In this document: in pieces, positions 24,551 through 34,735 of the stretch
Position numbering within the stretch: position 1 is the first letter of the stretch
Layout: each line of letters starts with the position of its first letter
Assembly (NCBI GenBank): GCA_035610835.1
Contig: CM069442.1
Span: forward strand, 3,273,353 to 3,337,352
Source: Ophiura sarsii
Taxonomy: Eukaryota > Echinodermata > Ophiuroidea > Amphilepidida > Ophiuridae
Direction of reading: 5' to 3'
Length of the DNA: 64,000 nt
Notes under the pieces: model-generated
Told to the model about the DNA's origin: nothing
Databases searched by the model: none
Seen by the model: only the letters and a program-made list of their open reading frames with translations
Made by a program: the position numbers and the translations under genes

Positions 24551-27500
24551 GAGGTCTGATTGATGAAGGTGTCTGTGCTGAAGGCACTTGGAGGTCTGAT
24601 TGATGAAGGTGTCTGTGCTGAAGGCACTTGGAGGTCTGATTGATGAAAGTGTCTGTGCTGAAGGCACTTGGAGGTCTGATTGATGAAAGTGTCTGTGCTG
24701 AAGGCACTTGGAGGTCTGATTGATGAAGATGTCTGTGCTGAAGACACTTGATGGTCTGATTGATGAAGATGTCTGTGCTGAAGGCACTTGGAGGTCTGAT
24801 TGATGAAGGTGTCTGTGCTGAAGACACTTGGAGGTCTGATTGATGAAGATGTCTGTGCTGAAGGCACTTGGAGGTCTGATTGATGAAGGTGTCTGTGCTG
24901 AAGGCACTTGGAGGTCTGATTGATGAAGATGTCTGTGCTGAAGGCACTTGGAGGTCTTATTAATGAAGATGTCTGTGCTGAAGACACTTGGAGGTCAGAT
25001 TGATGAAGGTGTCTGTGCTGAAGGCACTTGAAGGTCTGATTGATGAATGTGTTTGTGCTGAAGGCACTTGGAGGTCTGATTGATGAAGGTGTCTGTGCTG
25101 AAGGCACTTGGAGGTCTGATTGATGAAGGTGTCTGTGCTGAAGGCACTTGGAGGTCTGATTGATGAAGGTGTCTGTGCTGAAGACACTTGATGGTCTTAT
25201 TAATGAAGATGTCTGTGCTGAAGACACTTGGAGGTCAGATTGATGAAGATGTCTGTGCTGAAGGCACTTGGAGGTCAGATTGATGAAGGTTTCTGTGCTG
25301 AAGGCACTTGGAGGTCAGATTGATGAAGATGTCTGTGCTGAAGACACTTGGAGGTCAGATTGATGAAGGTGTCTGTGCTGAAGGCACTTGGAGGTCTGAT
25401 TGATGAAGGTGTCTGTGCTGAAGGCACTTGGAGGTCTGATTGATGAAGATGTCTGTGCTGAAGGCACTTGGAGGTCTTATTAATGAAGATGTCTGTGCTG
25501 AAGGCACTTGGAGGTCTGATTGATGAAGATGTCTGTGCTGAAGGCACTTGGAGGTCTGATTGATGAAGATGTCTGTGCTGAAGACACTTGGAGGTCAGAT
25601 TGATGAAGATGTCTGTGCTGAAGACACTTGGAGGTCTGATTGATGAAGATGTCTGTGCTGAAGACACTTGGAGGTCTGATTGATGAAGATGTCTGTGCTG
25701 AAGGCACTTGGAGGTCTGATTGATGAAGATGTCTGTGCTGAAGGCACTTGGAGGTCAGATTGATGAAGATGTCTGTGCTGAAGGCACTTGGAGGTCTGAT
25801 TGATGAAAGTGTCTGTGCTGAAGGCACTTGGAGGTCTGATTGATGAAGATGTCTGTGCTGAAGACACTTGATGGTCTGATTGATGAAGATGTCTGTGCTG
25901 AAGGCACTTGGAGGTCTGATTGATGAAGGTGTCTGTGCTGAAGACACTTGGAGGTCTGATTGATGAAGATGTCTGTGCTGAATTAGGCACTTGGAGGTCT
26001 GATTGATGAAGGTGTCTGTGCTGAAGGCACTTGAAGGTCTGATTGATGAATGTGTTTGTGCTGAAGGCACTTGGAGGTCTGATTGATGAAGGTGTCTGTG
26101 CTGAAGGCACTTGGAGGTCTGATTGATGAAGGTGTCTGTGCTGAAGGCACTTGGAGGTCTGATTGATGAAGGTGTCTGTGCTGAAGACACTTGATGGTCT
26201 TATTAATGAAGATGTCTGTGCTGAAGACACTTGGAGGTCAGATTGATGAAGATGTCTGTGCTGAAGGCACTTGGAGGTCTGATTGATGAAGATGTCTGTG
26301 CTGAAGGCACTTGGAGGTCTTATTAATGAAGATGTCTGTGCTGAAGACACTTGGAGGTCAGATTGATGAAGATGTCTGTGCTGAAGGCACTTGGAGGTCT
26401 GATTGATGAATGTGTTTGTGCTGAAGGCACTTGGAGGTCTGATTGATGAAGGTGTCTGTGCTGAAGGCACTTGGAGGTCTGATTGATGAAGGTGTCTGTG
26501 CTGAAGGCACTTGGAGGTCTGATTGATGAAGATGTCTGTGCTGAAGGCACTTGGAGGTCTTATTAATGAAGATGTCTGTGCTGAAGACACTTGGAGGTCA
26601 GATTGATGAAGGTGTCTGTGCTGAAGGCACTTGAAGGTCTGATTGATGAATGTGTTTGTGCTGAAGGCACTTGGAGGTCTGATTGATGAAGGTGTCTGTG
26701 CTGAAGGCACTTGGAGGTCTGATTGATGAAGGTGTCTGTGCTGAAGGCACTTGGAGGTCTGATTGATGAAGGTGTCTGTGCTGAAGACACTTGATGGTCT
26801 TATTAATGAAGATGTCTGTGCTGAAGACACTTGGAGGTCAGATTGATGAAGATGTCTGTGCTGAAGGCACTTGGAGGTCTGATTGATGAAGGTGTCTGTG
26901 CTGAAGACACTTGGAGGTCAGATTGATGAAGATGTCTGTGCTGAAGGCACTTGGAGGTCTGATTGATGAAGATGTCTGTGCTGAAGGCACTTGGAGGTCT
27001 TATTAATGAAGATGTCTGTGCTGAAGACACTTGGAGGTCAGATTGATGAAGATGTCTGTGCTGAAGGCACTTGGAGGTCTGATTGATGAAGATGTCTGTG
27101 CTGAAGACACTTGGAGGTCAGATTGATGAAGATGTCTGTGCTGAAGGCACTTGGAGGTCTGTTTGATGAAGATGTCTGTGCTGAAGACACTTGGAGGTCA
27201 GATTAATGAAGATGTCTGTGCTGAAGACACTTGATGGTCTGATTGATGAAGATGTCTGTGCTGAAGGCACTTGGAGGTCTGATTGATGAAGATGTCTGTG
27301 CTGAAGACACTTGGAGGTCAGATTGATGAAGGTGTCTGTGCTGAAGGCACTTGGAGGTCTGATTGATGAAGATGTCTGTGCTGAAGACACTTGGAGGTCA
27401 GATTAATGAAGATGTCTGTGCTGAAGACACTTGATGGTCTGATTGATGAAGATGTCTGTGCTGAAGGCACTTGGAGGTCTGATTGATGAAGGTGTCTGTG

Positions 27501-30066
27501 CTGAAGGCACTTGGAGGTCTGATTGATGAAGATGTCTGTGCTGAAGGCACTTGGGGGTCTGATTGATGAAGATGTCTGTGCTGAAGACACTTGGAGGTCT
27601 GATTGATGAAGATGTCTGTGCTGAAGGCACTTGGAGGTCTGATTGATGAAGATGTCTGTGCTGAAGGCACTTGGAGGTCTGATTGATGAAGATGTCTGTG
27701 CTGAAGACACTCGGAGGTCTGATTGATGAAAGTGTCTGTGCTGAAGACACTTGGAGGTCTGATTGATGAAGATGTCTGTGCTGAAGACACTTGATGGTCT
27801 GATTGATGAAGATGTCTGTGCTGAAGACACTTGGAGGTCTGATTGATGAAAGTGTCTGTGCTGAAGGCACTTGGAGGTCTGATTGATGAAGATGTCTGTG
27901 CTGAAGACACTTTGAGGTCAGATTGATGAAGGTGTCTGTGCTGAAGACACTTGGAGGTCAGATTGATGAAAGTGTCTGTGCTGAAGGCACTTGGAGGTCT
28001 GATTGATGAAGATGTCTGTGCTGAAGACACTTGATGGTCTGATTGATGAAGATGTCTGTGCTGAAGACACTTGGAGGTCAGATTGATGAAGATGTCTGTG
28101 CTGAAGGCACTTGGAGGTCTGATTGATGAAGGTGTCTGTGCTGAAGACACTTGGAGGTCTGATTGATGAAGGTGTCTGTGCTGAAGGCACTTGGAGGTCT
28201 GATTGATGAAGGTGTCTGTGCTGAAGACACTTGGAGGTCAGATTGATGAAGATGTCTGTGCTGAAGGCACTTGGAGGTCTGATTGATGAAGGTGTCTGTG
28301 CTGAATTAGGCACTTGGAGGTCTGATTGATGAAGATGTCTGTGCTGAAGGCACTTGGAGGTCTGATTGATGAAAGTGTCTGTGCTGAAGGCACTTGGAGG
28401 TCTGATTGATGAAGATGTCTGTGCTGAAGGCACTTGGAAGTCTGATTGAGGAAGGTGTCTGTGCTGAAAGCACTTGGAGGTCTGATTGATGAAAGTGTCT
28501 GTGCTGAAGGCACTTGGAGGTCTGATTGATGAAGATGTCTGTGCTGAAGGCACTTGGAGGTCTGTTTGAGGAAGGTGTCTGTGCTGAAGGCACTTGGAGG
28601 TCTAATAGATGAAGGTGTCTGTGCTGAAGGCACTTGAAGGTCTGATTGATGAATGTGTTTGTGCTGAAGGCACTTGGAGGTCTGATTGATGAAGATGTTT
28701 GTGCTGAAGGCACTTGGAGGTCTGATTGATGAAGGTGTCTGTGCTGAAGACACTTGGAGGTCTGATTGATGAAGGTGTCTGTGCTGAAGGCACTTGGAGG
28801 TCTGATTGATGAAGGTGTCTGTGCTGAAGACACTTGATGGTCTTATTAATGAAGATGTCTGTGCTGAAGACACTTGGAGGTCAGATTGATGAAGATGTCT
28901 GTGCTGAAGGCACTTGGAGGTCAGATTGATGAAGATGTCTGTGCTAAAGGCACTTGGAGGTCTGATTGATGAAGGTGTCTGTGCTGAAGACACTTGGAGG
29001 TCTGATTGATGAAGATGTCTGTGCTGAAGGCACTTGGAGGTCTGATTGATGAATGTGTTTGTGCTGAAGACACTTGGAGGTCTGATTGATGAAGGTGTCT
29101 GTGCTGAAGGCACTTGGAGGTCTGATTGATGAAGGTGTCTGTGCTGAAGACACTTGTCTGATTGATGAAGATGTCTGTGCTGAAGACACTTGGAGGTCTG
29201 ATTGATGAAGGTGTCTGTGCTGAAGGCACTTGGAGGTCAGATTGATGAAGATGTCTGTGCTGAAGGCACTTGGAGGTCTGATTGATGAAGGTGTCTGTGC
29301 TGAAGACACTTGGAGGTCAGATTGATGAAGATGTCTGTGCTGAAGGCACTTGGAGGTCTGATTGATGAAGGTGTCTGTGCTGAAGACACTTGGAGGTCAG
29401 ATTGATGAAGATGTCTGTGCTGAAGGCACTTGGAGGTCTGATTGATGAAGGTGTCTGCTGAAGACACTTGGAAGTCTGATTGAGGAAGGTGTCTGTGCTG
29501 AATTAGGCACTTGGAGGTCTGATTGATGAAGATGTCTGTGCTGAAGGCACTTGGAGGTCTGATTGATGAAGGTGTCTGTGCTGAAGGCACTTGGAGGTCT
29601 GTTTGAGGAAGGTGTCTGTGCTGAAGGCACTTGGAGGTCTAATAGATGAAGGTGTCTGTGCTGAAGGCACTTGAAGGTCTGATTGATGAATGTGTTTGTG
29701 CTGAAGGCACTTGGAGGTCTGATTGATGAAGATGTTTGTGCTGAAGGCACTTGGAGGTCTGATTGATGAAGGTGTCTGTGCTGAAGACACTTGGAGGTCT
29801 GATTGATGAAGGTGTCTGTGCTGAAGGCACTTGAAGGTCTGATTGATTAAGGTGTCTGTGCTTAAGACACCTGGAGGTCTGATTGATTAAGATTTTTGTG
29901 CTGAAGGCACTTGAAGGTCTGATTGATGAATGTGTTTGTGCTGAAGGCACTTGGAGGTCTGATTGATGAAGGTGTCTGTGCTTAAGACACTTGGAGGTCT
30001 GATTGATGAAGGTGTCTGTGCTGAAGGCACTTGAAGGTCTGATTGATGATGGGTTCTGTGCTGAAA

Positions 30067-30375
30067 GCTAGTTCCGGCTAAACAAGAACCGATTTTGTGA
30101 TAATTTAGAGTCCTTTGGGAATAAGCTTGGAGTGAGAGTAGCGCTGATATAAATAAAATGAAAGATAATCTCTTGTTCTTGGCTCAGGATATAGCAAAAT
30201 ATAGATTTTCGATTTTACAGATAATAAGTTTATAATTTATCACGTGGACGAACACACCTACTCGGAGTAGTTCGAGCTGAAATAGAGGTGGCGCTGATTA
30301 GATGATCATGTTGACGCTAAGTTTAAAGCCTGATCTTAGACTGCAAGCATTTCCGACATGCCACAAATGGGTACG
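30067..30375. other. Spacer after the satellite, nothing recognised
   Basis: Ordinary AT-rich sequence with no gene, RNA or repeat that I can support. Confidence 0.4.
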
Positions 30376-31253
30376 TATAGGCTGTCCCAAAATGATTAGT
30401 ACCCATCGATGCCAAAAGTTCAATAATTGTTTTCATCATCAAAATCAATGAGATTAGATCCGTTAATTTGTAATCATATTTGATATACTGTACCCTTTCA
30501 TTAGAATTTTAGATTATGAATATCGGACTCCATTGTGTAAAACATGGTGATTTCACCATTTTGGCAAATTGCAAAAAAAATGTGTTTGTAAACAGGTTGT
30601 TTGAAAGAAACTAATATATTCTCTGAATCTCTTGTCTGCTTATATCTTTAGTTACTTTCTATTTCAAACTGTTGTTGTATCATATGTGTCAATTAAAGCT
30701 ATGATACCTACACTCGGTATGCATCAGGCAGAGTCTATGTTGACTTTTATAGTCACAAATCACATTTTATTATTTGTGTTCTTTACCTTCATTCAAGATG
30801 GAATCCATCGGATCAGTACATGCGTGTAAACCAACCCGTCATGCATAGCGCTAGTAAACGATAAATGATGGCGCTATTTAACTTCACGTTACAATAATGG
30901 TTGTTCAAAATACTTCTTCATTTTGACTCAATTTGAAGAGTAAAAATGGATCGTCACGCACGAGCGACCCCTTGCTTTGTTTTTATAATGAGCTTGTTTT
31001 GAGGCTAAACTTGAGGGACATTTAAATAGGTAAAGACGTGGTCATGGGTAATTAGTAGTGGTTAAGTCGTCTTTTTCATATTGGGGATGCAAACAAGCTG
31101 TAATAGCACACACATTTTTCATAATGGAGTGTAGCTTGAGTTTTATAAATCCGATATTCATGATCTAAAATTCGAATGAAATGAGTACAGTATGACAAAG
31201 ATAAAAAAAACCGGACCTAATGATCCTGTTGTTTTCGATGATGAAAATATTTA

Positions 31254-31629
31254 ATGGAATAATTGATGGCTAAGTTTGAAGTTATATAAGTGAAGGGGCC
31301 GACATATTCGATCATATTTAATACACGTGTTCTCTGGGGCGCTTAGTAAATTTTAAGAGGTCGTCAAATTTAGGGTGGGGGACCGTTCTCACAGGTTTTT
31401 TCTATCGCGCTCGGTCTCCGACATCAGAGGGAAGGGTGTGATAAGAGCGACGCGGTTCGAGTTTGTCCGCGTAACTTCTAAATTGTTCCCGTCCGCCCAA
31501 CCAACAACCCCTATTAAATTATTACGCTTTCCGTCGCCACTACTGAGCTATTGAGTTATACTGGCATACCGCTCCTCTAAAGCTGTGATTTCCGGCCCGA
31601 CAATATTTTGTATAGATTAGACTAGATTA
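31254..31629 (+). repeat. Interspersed repeat G, copy 1
   Basis: This copy shares nearly all of its sequence with 33998-34409 in direct orientation, from ATGGAATAATTGATGGCTAA to TAGATTAGACTAGATTA. It lacks about 35 bases that copy 2 has after the GGGTGGGG run. There are no terminal inverted repeats and no recognisable coding or tRNA-derived head. It contains a GATAAGAGCGACGCGGTTCG stretch that superficially resembles a Pol III B box. Confidence 0.8.
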
Positions 31630-31739
31630 ATTTCCTACAAACTTGGTAAACATGCTATAGTCTCTACTGTTTAACCACATGAAATCCATTCTCCAATGTG
31701 AAAATGAAATCTAAGCCAATAGTAGGGGATCATCCCGGT

Positions 31740-31852
31740 CTGTAGCTGTTCACACATCTAACGGACCCCAATGGAAATAAGCTTCGACGAGGCTTTCTTG
31801 GGTTATCCAGGGTCGAAAGGCCCAAATAAATAAATAAATAAATAAATAAATA
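31740..31852 (+). mobile_element. Probable 3' tail of a non-LTR retrotransposon
   Basis: A GC-balanced segment with GGAAATAAGCTTCGACGAGG and a downstream GGGTTATCCAGGGTCGAAAGG is followed by about eight AAATA units. This layout matches the 3' untranslated end and A-rich microsatellite tail of LINEs. No coding part remains. Confidence 0.5.
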
Positions 31853-32339
31853 CACCACATACCACTTCATTTTAAGAAGTCTCTATAAAACACTTGTCAA
31901 TAAAACAATGCATGGGGTCACTCAAGTGTGACGAACTGTTAATAAAGAGAAGAATTATAACTAATAACAGTTACAACAGAAAGGCACATAAGATTATATT
32001 ACTTAGTAGACGAGAGATTATGAGAATGTATACACGAGTTTCTTTCAAACAAGCTGTAACAGCACACACATTTTTCATAATGGAGTGTAGCTTGAGTTTT
32101 ATAAATCCGATATTCATGATCTAAAATTCTAATGAAATGAGTACAGTATGACAAAGATAATAAAAAAACCCGGACCTAATCCTGTTGTTTTCGATGATGA
32201 CAACATTTAATGAACTTTGGGCATCGATGGGAACTTATCATTTTGGGACATCCTGTACTTACAGAAAAATAAATGAGGCTGATGTGGGCTTATTTTACGT
32301 GCAGACGTGTAATCAAATGGGAAAAAACAAAAGCTTTGG

Positions 32340-33487
32340 GTCCTGAGGCGCTACTAAAAAGGAGTCAAAGTGACACCTTTGGAGGTTAAAGATGGTACCT
32401 TTAGGGTGTCAAACCGATTTCAACACCTTTTTGGTAGCACCTCAGGACCCATTTATTGGGGTGTCATTTGACGCCGAAAGTGGTGTTGGGAGACTCTTGA
32501 AAGGGTCAAGGGCCAAGGGACACCTTAACGGTGCCAGAAGAGTAAAAGGTGTCAGGAGACACCTCAAATGTATCTTTAATGGATCTTAAATGTGTCCCCA
32601 ACACCTGTTAGTGGGTTTCCTGACACCTTTCAAGGTCGCTCAACCCCAAAGGAGTCCACAAGACACTTGGAACTCAAAACTGGAGATCCAAATAAACCAA
32701 GCCAGTTCTAAGAATAGTCTGTTGAGAAGGATGCATCGGCAGCACAGCATGAGACTTCTCTATACTACTTCATTAATACAACGCATGTGTATCTGGTTTG
32801 TGAACAATCACTAAGTGAGTGACGTCTTGAATTAATATTGTTAGAAAAATGGATATATAAAACCTTATGAAATCTACTTTCCGTGGTGATTATTTTAAAA
32901 AAGCCGATGCACACCCGTGTGTCAAATAGTTCTGAAGTGCAAGTCATTATATGAAAACTTACAATTAAATCTCCAAATCGCTGTATATCTGGGATAAAAC
33001 CATGAGCAGCTAGCAGCTTTCTCGATCAACTCATGAACTCAATCCACCGTCATGACGAATGTGCACAGTGCACATGCGCAGTGTGAATTTCGAGATTAGA
33101 CACCGTAAAGGTGTCAATCGGGCACCACAAAAATGAATCGACACCAGGGAGGTGTCCACCGACGTTGATTAAGACACCTCAATAATACCCAGAGGTGTTA
33201 ACTGACATTATTGAGGTGTCAGTTAATACTGTGGGGTGCTCACAGAGGTGTCAGCGTTAAATATTTAAAACTATAATGGACAGTCCTTGAGTGTCATTTG
33301 ACACCAGAATTGGTGTCCCCAAAAAATCAAACTACAAAATACCCTCAAAAGGTGTCGGTATGAGCCATTGCATTCTCAATAGGCATATCACTGTGTCGAA
33401 AGTGACGCTCATTCTGGTGTCAATTGACACCCGAGGAGCGTCAGTGGTGATCAGATCTTTAAAAGGTGTCCAATTTATTTTTCAGTG
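32340..33487. mobile_element. GGTGTC-rich TIR element, copy 1
   Basis: The segment is packed with GGTGTC and GACACC in both orientations, often as TTGACACC or GGTGTCAA. Its right end, read on the minus strand, is CACTGAAAAATAAATTGGAC, matching the left end of the element at 54204 (CACTGGAAAACAAATTGG). The left boundary is unclear. No protein is encoded. Repeated subterminal words of this kind usually serve as transposase binding sites. Confidence 0.6.
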
Positions 33488-33997
33488 GTGACCCTCGACA
33501 ACAAGCAGCCCCAAAGCTGACGGTATCCTAAATAAAATACTGCCCTCTCGAGTTTCCTGATTTGTTGACAATTTTACGAGTTGTTACGCCACTCTCATCT
33601 GCTCATGGAAGTGTTCACGTAGTCTCAGTAACCTACCTCGTATATCGTGTTATGTCCCCGGGTATGTCACACTATCGAACAACGCCCTCTGATACTTCGC
33701 CATGCAAAAAACCTCTTCCATCCGAGAACTGCCCTTTTCCCGGGGTGAGATCTAGGGAGGCGAGATCAGAGGATGGGGGGGGGGGGGGGGCGGCAGTCTG
33801 GGGAGCGGTACCGTAAGTGAACCCTCTGATCACAGCGTCGCAGGCCAGAGAATGTTGTCATAGAGTGACAAGGAAAAGGAAAAATGTATACGAAGAAGAC
33901 TAGATTATTGGCTGACAGAAGAAAAAAAGGCAAAAAAAAAAGAACCTAAATAGATTAACAATTATATTAATAAATATATCAATAGAATAGGCGTACA
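33488..33997. other. Spacer with a G16 tract
   Basis: A run of G from 33775 to 33790 is the only clear feature. Nothing else was recognised before repeat G copy 2. Confidence 0.4.
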
Positions 33998-34409
33998 TGG
34001 AATAATTGATGGCTAAGTTTGAAGTTATATAAGTGACGGGGCCGACATATTCGATCATATTGAATACACGTGTTCTCTGGGGCGCTTAGTACATTTTAGG
34101 AGGTCGTCAAATTTAGGGTGGGGGAGGGACCGCAGACCTTCGAACGGAACTTGACCGCTCTCACACTGGTTTTTTTTTATCGCGCTCGGTCTCCGACATC
34201 AGAGGGAGGGTGTGATAAGAGCGACGCGGTTCCAGTTTGTCCGCGTAACTTCTAAATTGTTCCCGTCCGCCCCACCAACAACCCCTATTAAATTATTACG
34301 CTTCCCGTCGCCACTACTGAGCTATTGAGTTATACTAGTATAGGCCTACCGCTCCTCTAAAGCTGTGATTTCCGGCCCGACAATATTTTGTATAGATTAG
34401 ACTAGATTA
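33998..34409 (+). repeat. Interspersed repeat G, copy 2
   Basis: This is a direct copy of 31254-31629 and the longer of the two. Single-base changes are few, so the two copies separated recently. Both end at TAGACTAGATTA, which helps define the repeat edge. Confidence 0.8.
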
Positions 34410-34469
34410 GACCCGGAAAATAATTGTTTATTTAGAAAGTAATTGAAGGTTTGGAACTTGAAAGAATAT

Positions 34470-34735
34470 TTGCCGGGGGTACGGGGCACTAAATATTGGA
34501 ACATCCCTGGTACAACCCGGGTACAGTCCCGGCCCCTGACAGCCGGGCAAAATATCACAGCCCTGGCTCATACAACATTGGGTAAGTGGGTAACAGTCCG
34601 GGTACATCTCGGTCTGGCGGTACGACAGCCCGGTCCGGGCTGCCTAATTGTACATCCCCTCTAAAACCCCAGCTATTTATTATCCCGGGTACCGGGGTTT
34701 TGAGTATTCCCCCGCTTAAGTCCCGGCTATGATTT
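34470..34735. repeat. CCCGGG/GGTAC-rich degenerate repeat
   Basis: Words such as CCCGGGTAC, GGGTACAG, CCCGGTCCGGG and GACAGCCCGG recur at short spacing through about 265 bases inside AT-rich surroundings. The pattern resembles a decayed short tandem repeat. Open frames on both strands here are by-products of the high GC content. Confidence 0.5.

Larger units (their letters stand above)
10701..30066. repeat. 40 bp minisatellite array, about 480 copies
   Basis: The monomer on the plus strand begins GGCACTTGGAGGTCTGATTG and continues with ATGAAGGTGTCTGTGCTGAA. Common variants are GACAC for GGCAC, GAAGATGTC for GAAGGTGTC, TTATTAATG for TGATTGATG, CAGATTG for CTGATTG, GAATGTGTTTG, and a 43 bp form with TTA inserted before GGCAC (about 17 copies). 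The edges are degenerate: 10690-10740 on the left and after 29850 on the right. Near-identical blocks recur at 1166, 2449 and 4898 bp. The minus strand of the consensus has no stop codon in any frame, so overlapping open frames of up to 926 codons appear, all repeating the same 40 residues. The consensus has no ATG on that strand and the apparent starts are GTG codons. I therefore call it satellite DNA. A coding role is unlikely but not excluded. Confidence 0.95.
30376..32257. mobile_element. Element with about 270 bp terminal inverted repeats
   Basis: The left end reads TATAGGCTGTCCCAAAATGA and the right end, on the other strand, TACAGGATGTCCCAAAATGA. The similarity continues for roughly 270 bases in each arm, including TTGTTTGAAAGAAACT at the inner edge. 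A partial third copy of the right arm lies inside at about 31085-31250. The interior also holds one copy of the 375-412 bp repeat G and a LINE-like tail. No transposase frame survives. TA at both ends suggests a TA target. A related motif, GGGTGTCCAAAAATGATT, occurs alone near 36990. Confidence 0.75.

Noticed and set aside
10608..29950. Dozens of long minus-strand frames (up to 926 codons) encoding a 40-residue repeat
   Set aside because: They are the same satellite read in three frames. They start at GTG, overlap each other heavily and lack any ATG in the consensus. I treat them as one repeat.
10701..30066. Possible CRISPR array
   Set aside because: The 40 bp units are directly adjacent with no unique spacers, in a eukaryotic context.
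31440..31470. B-box-like GCGGTTCGAG in repeat G suggesting a tRNA-derived SINE
   Set aside because: There is no A box at a suitable distance and no tRNA-like folding, in either copy.
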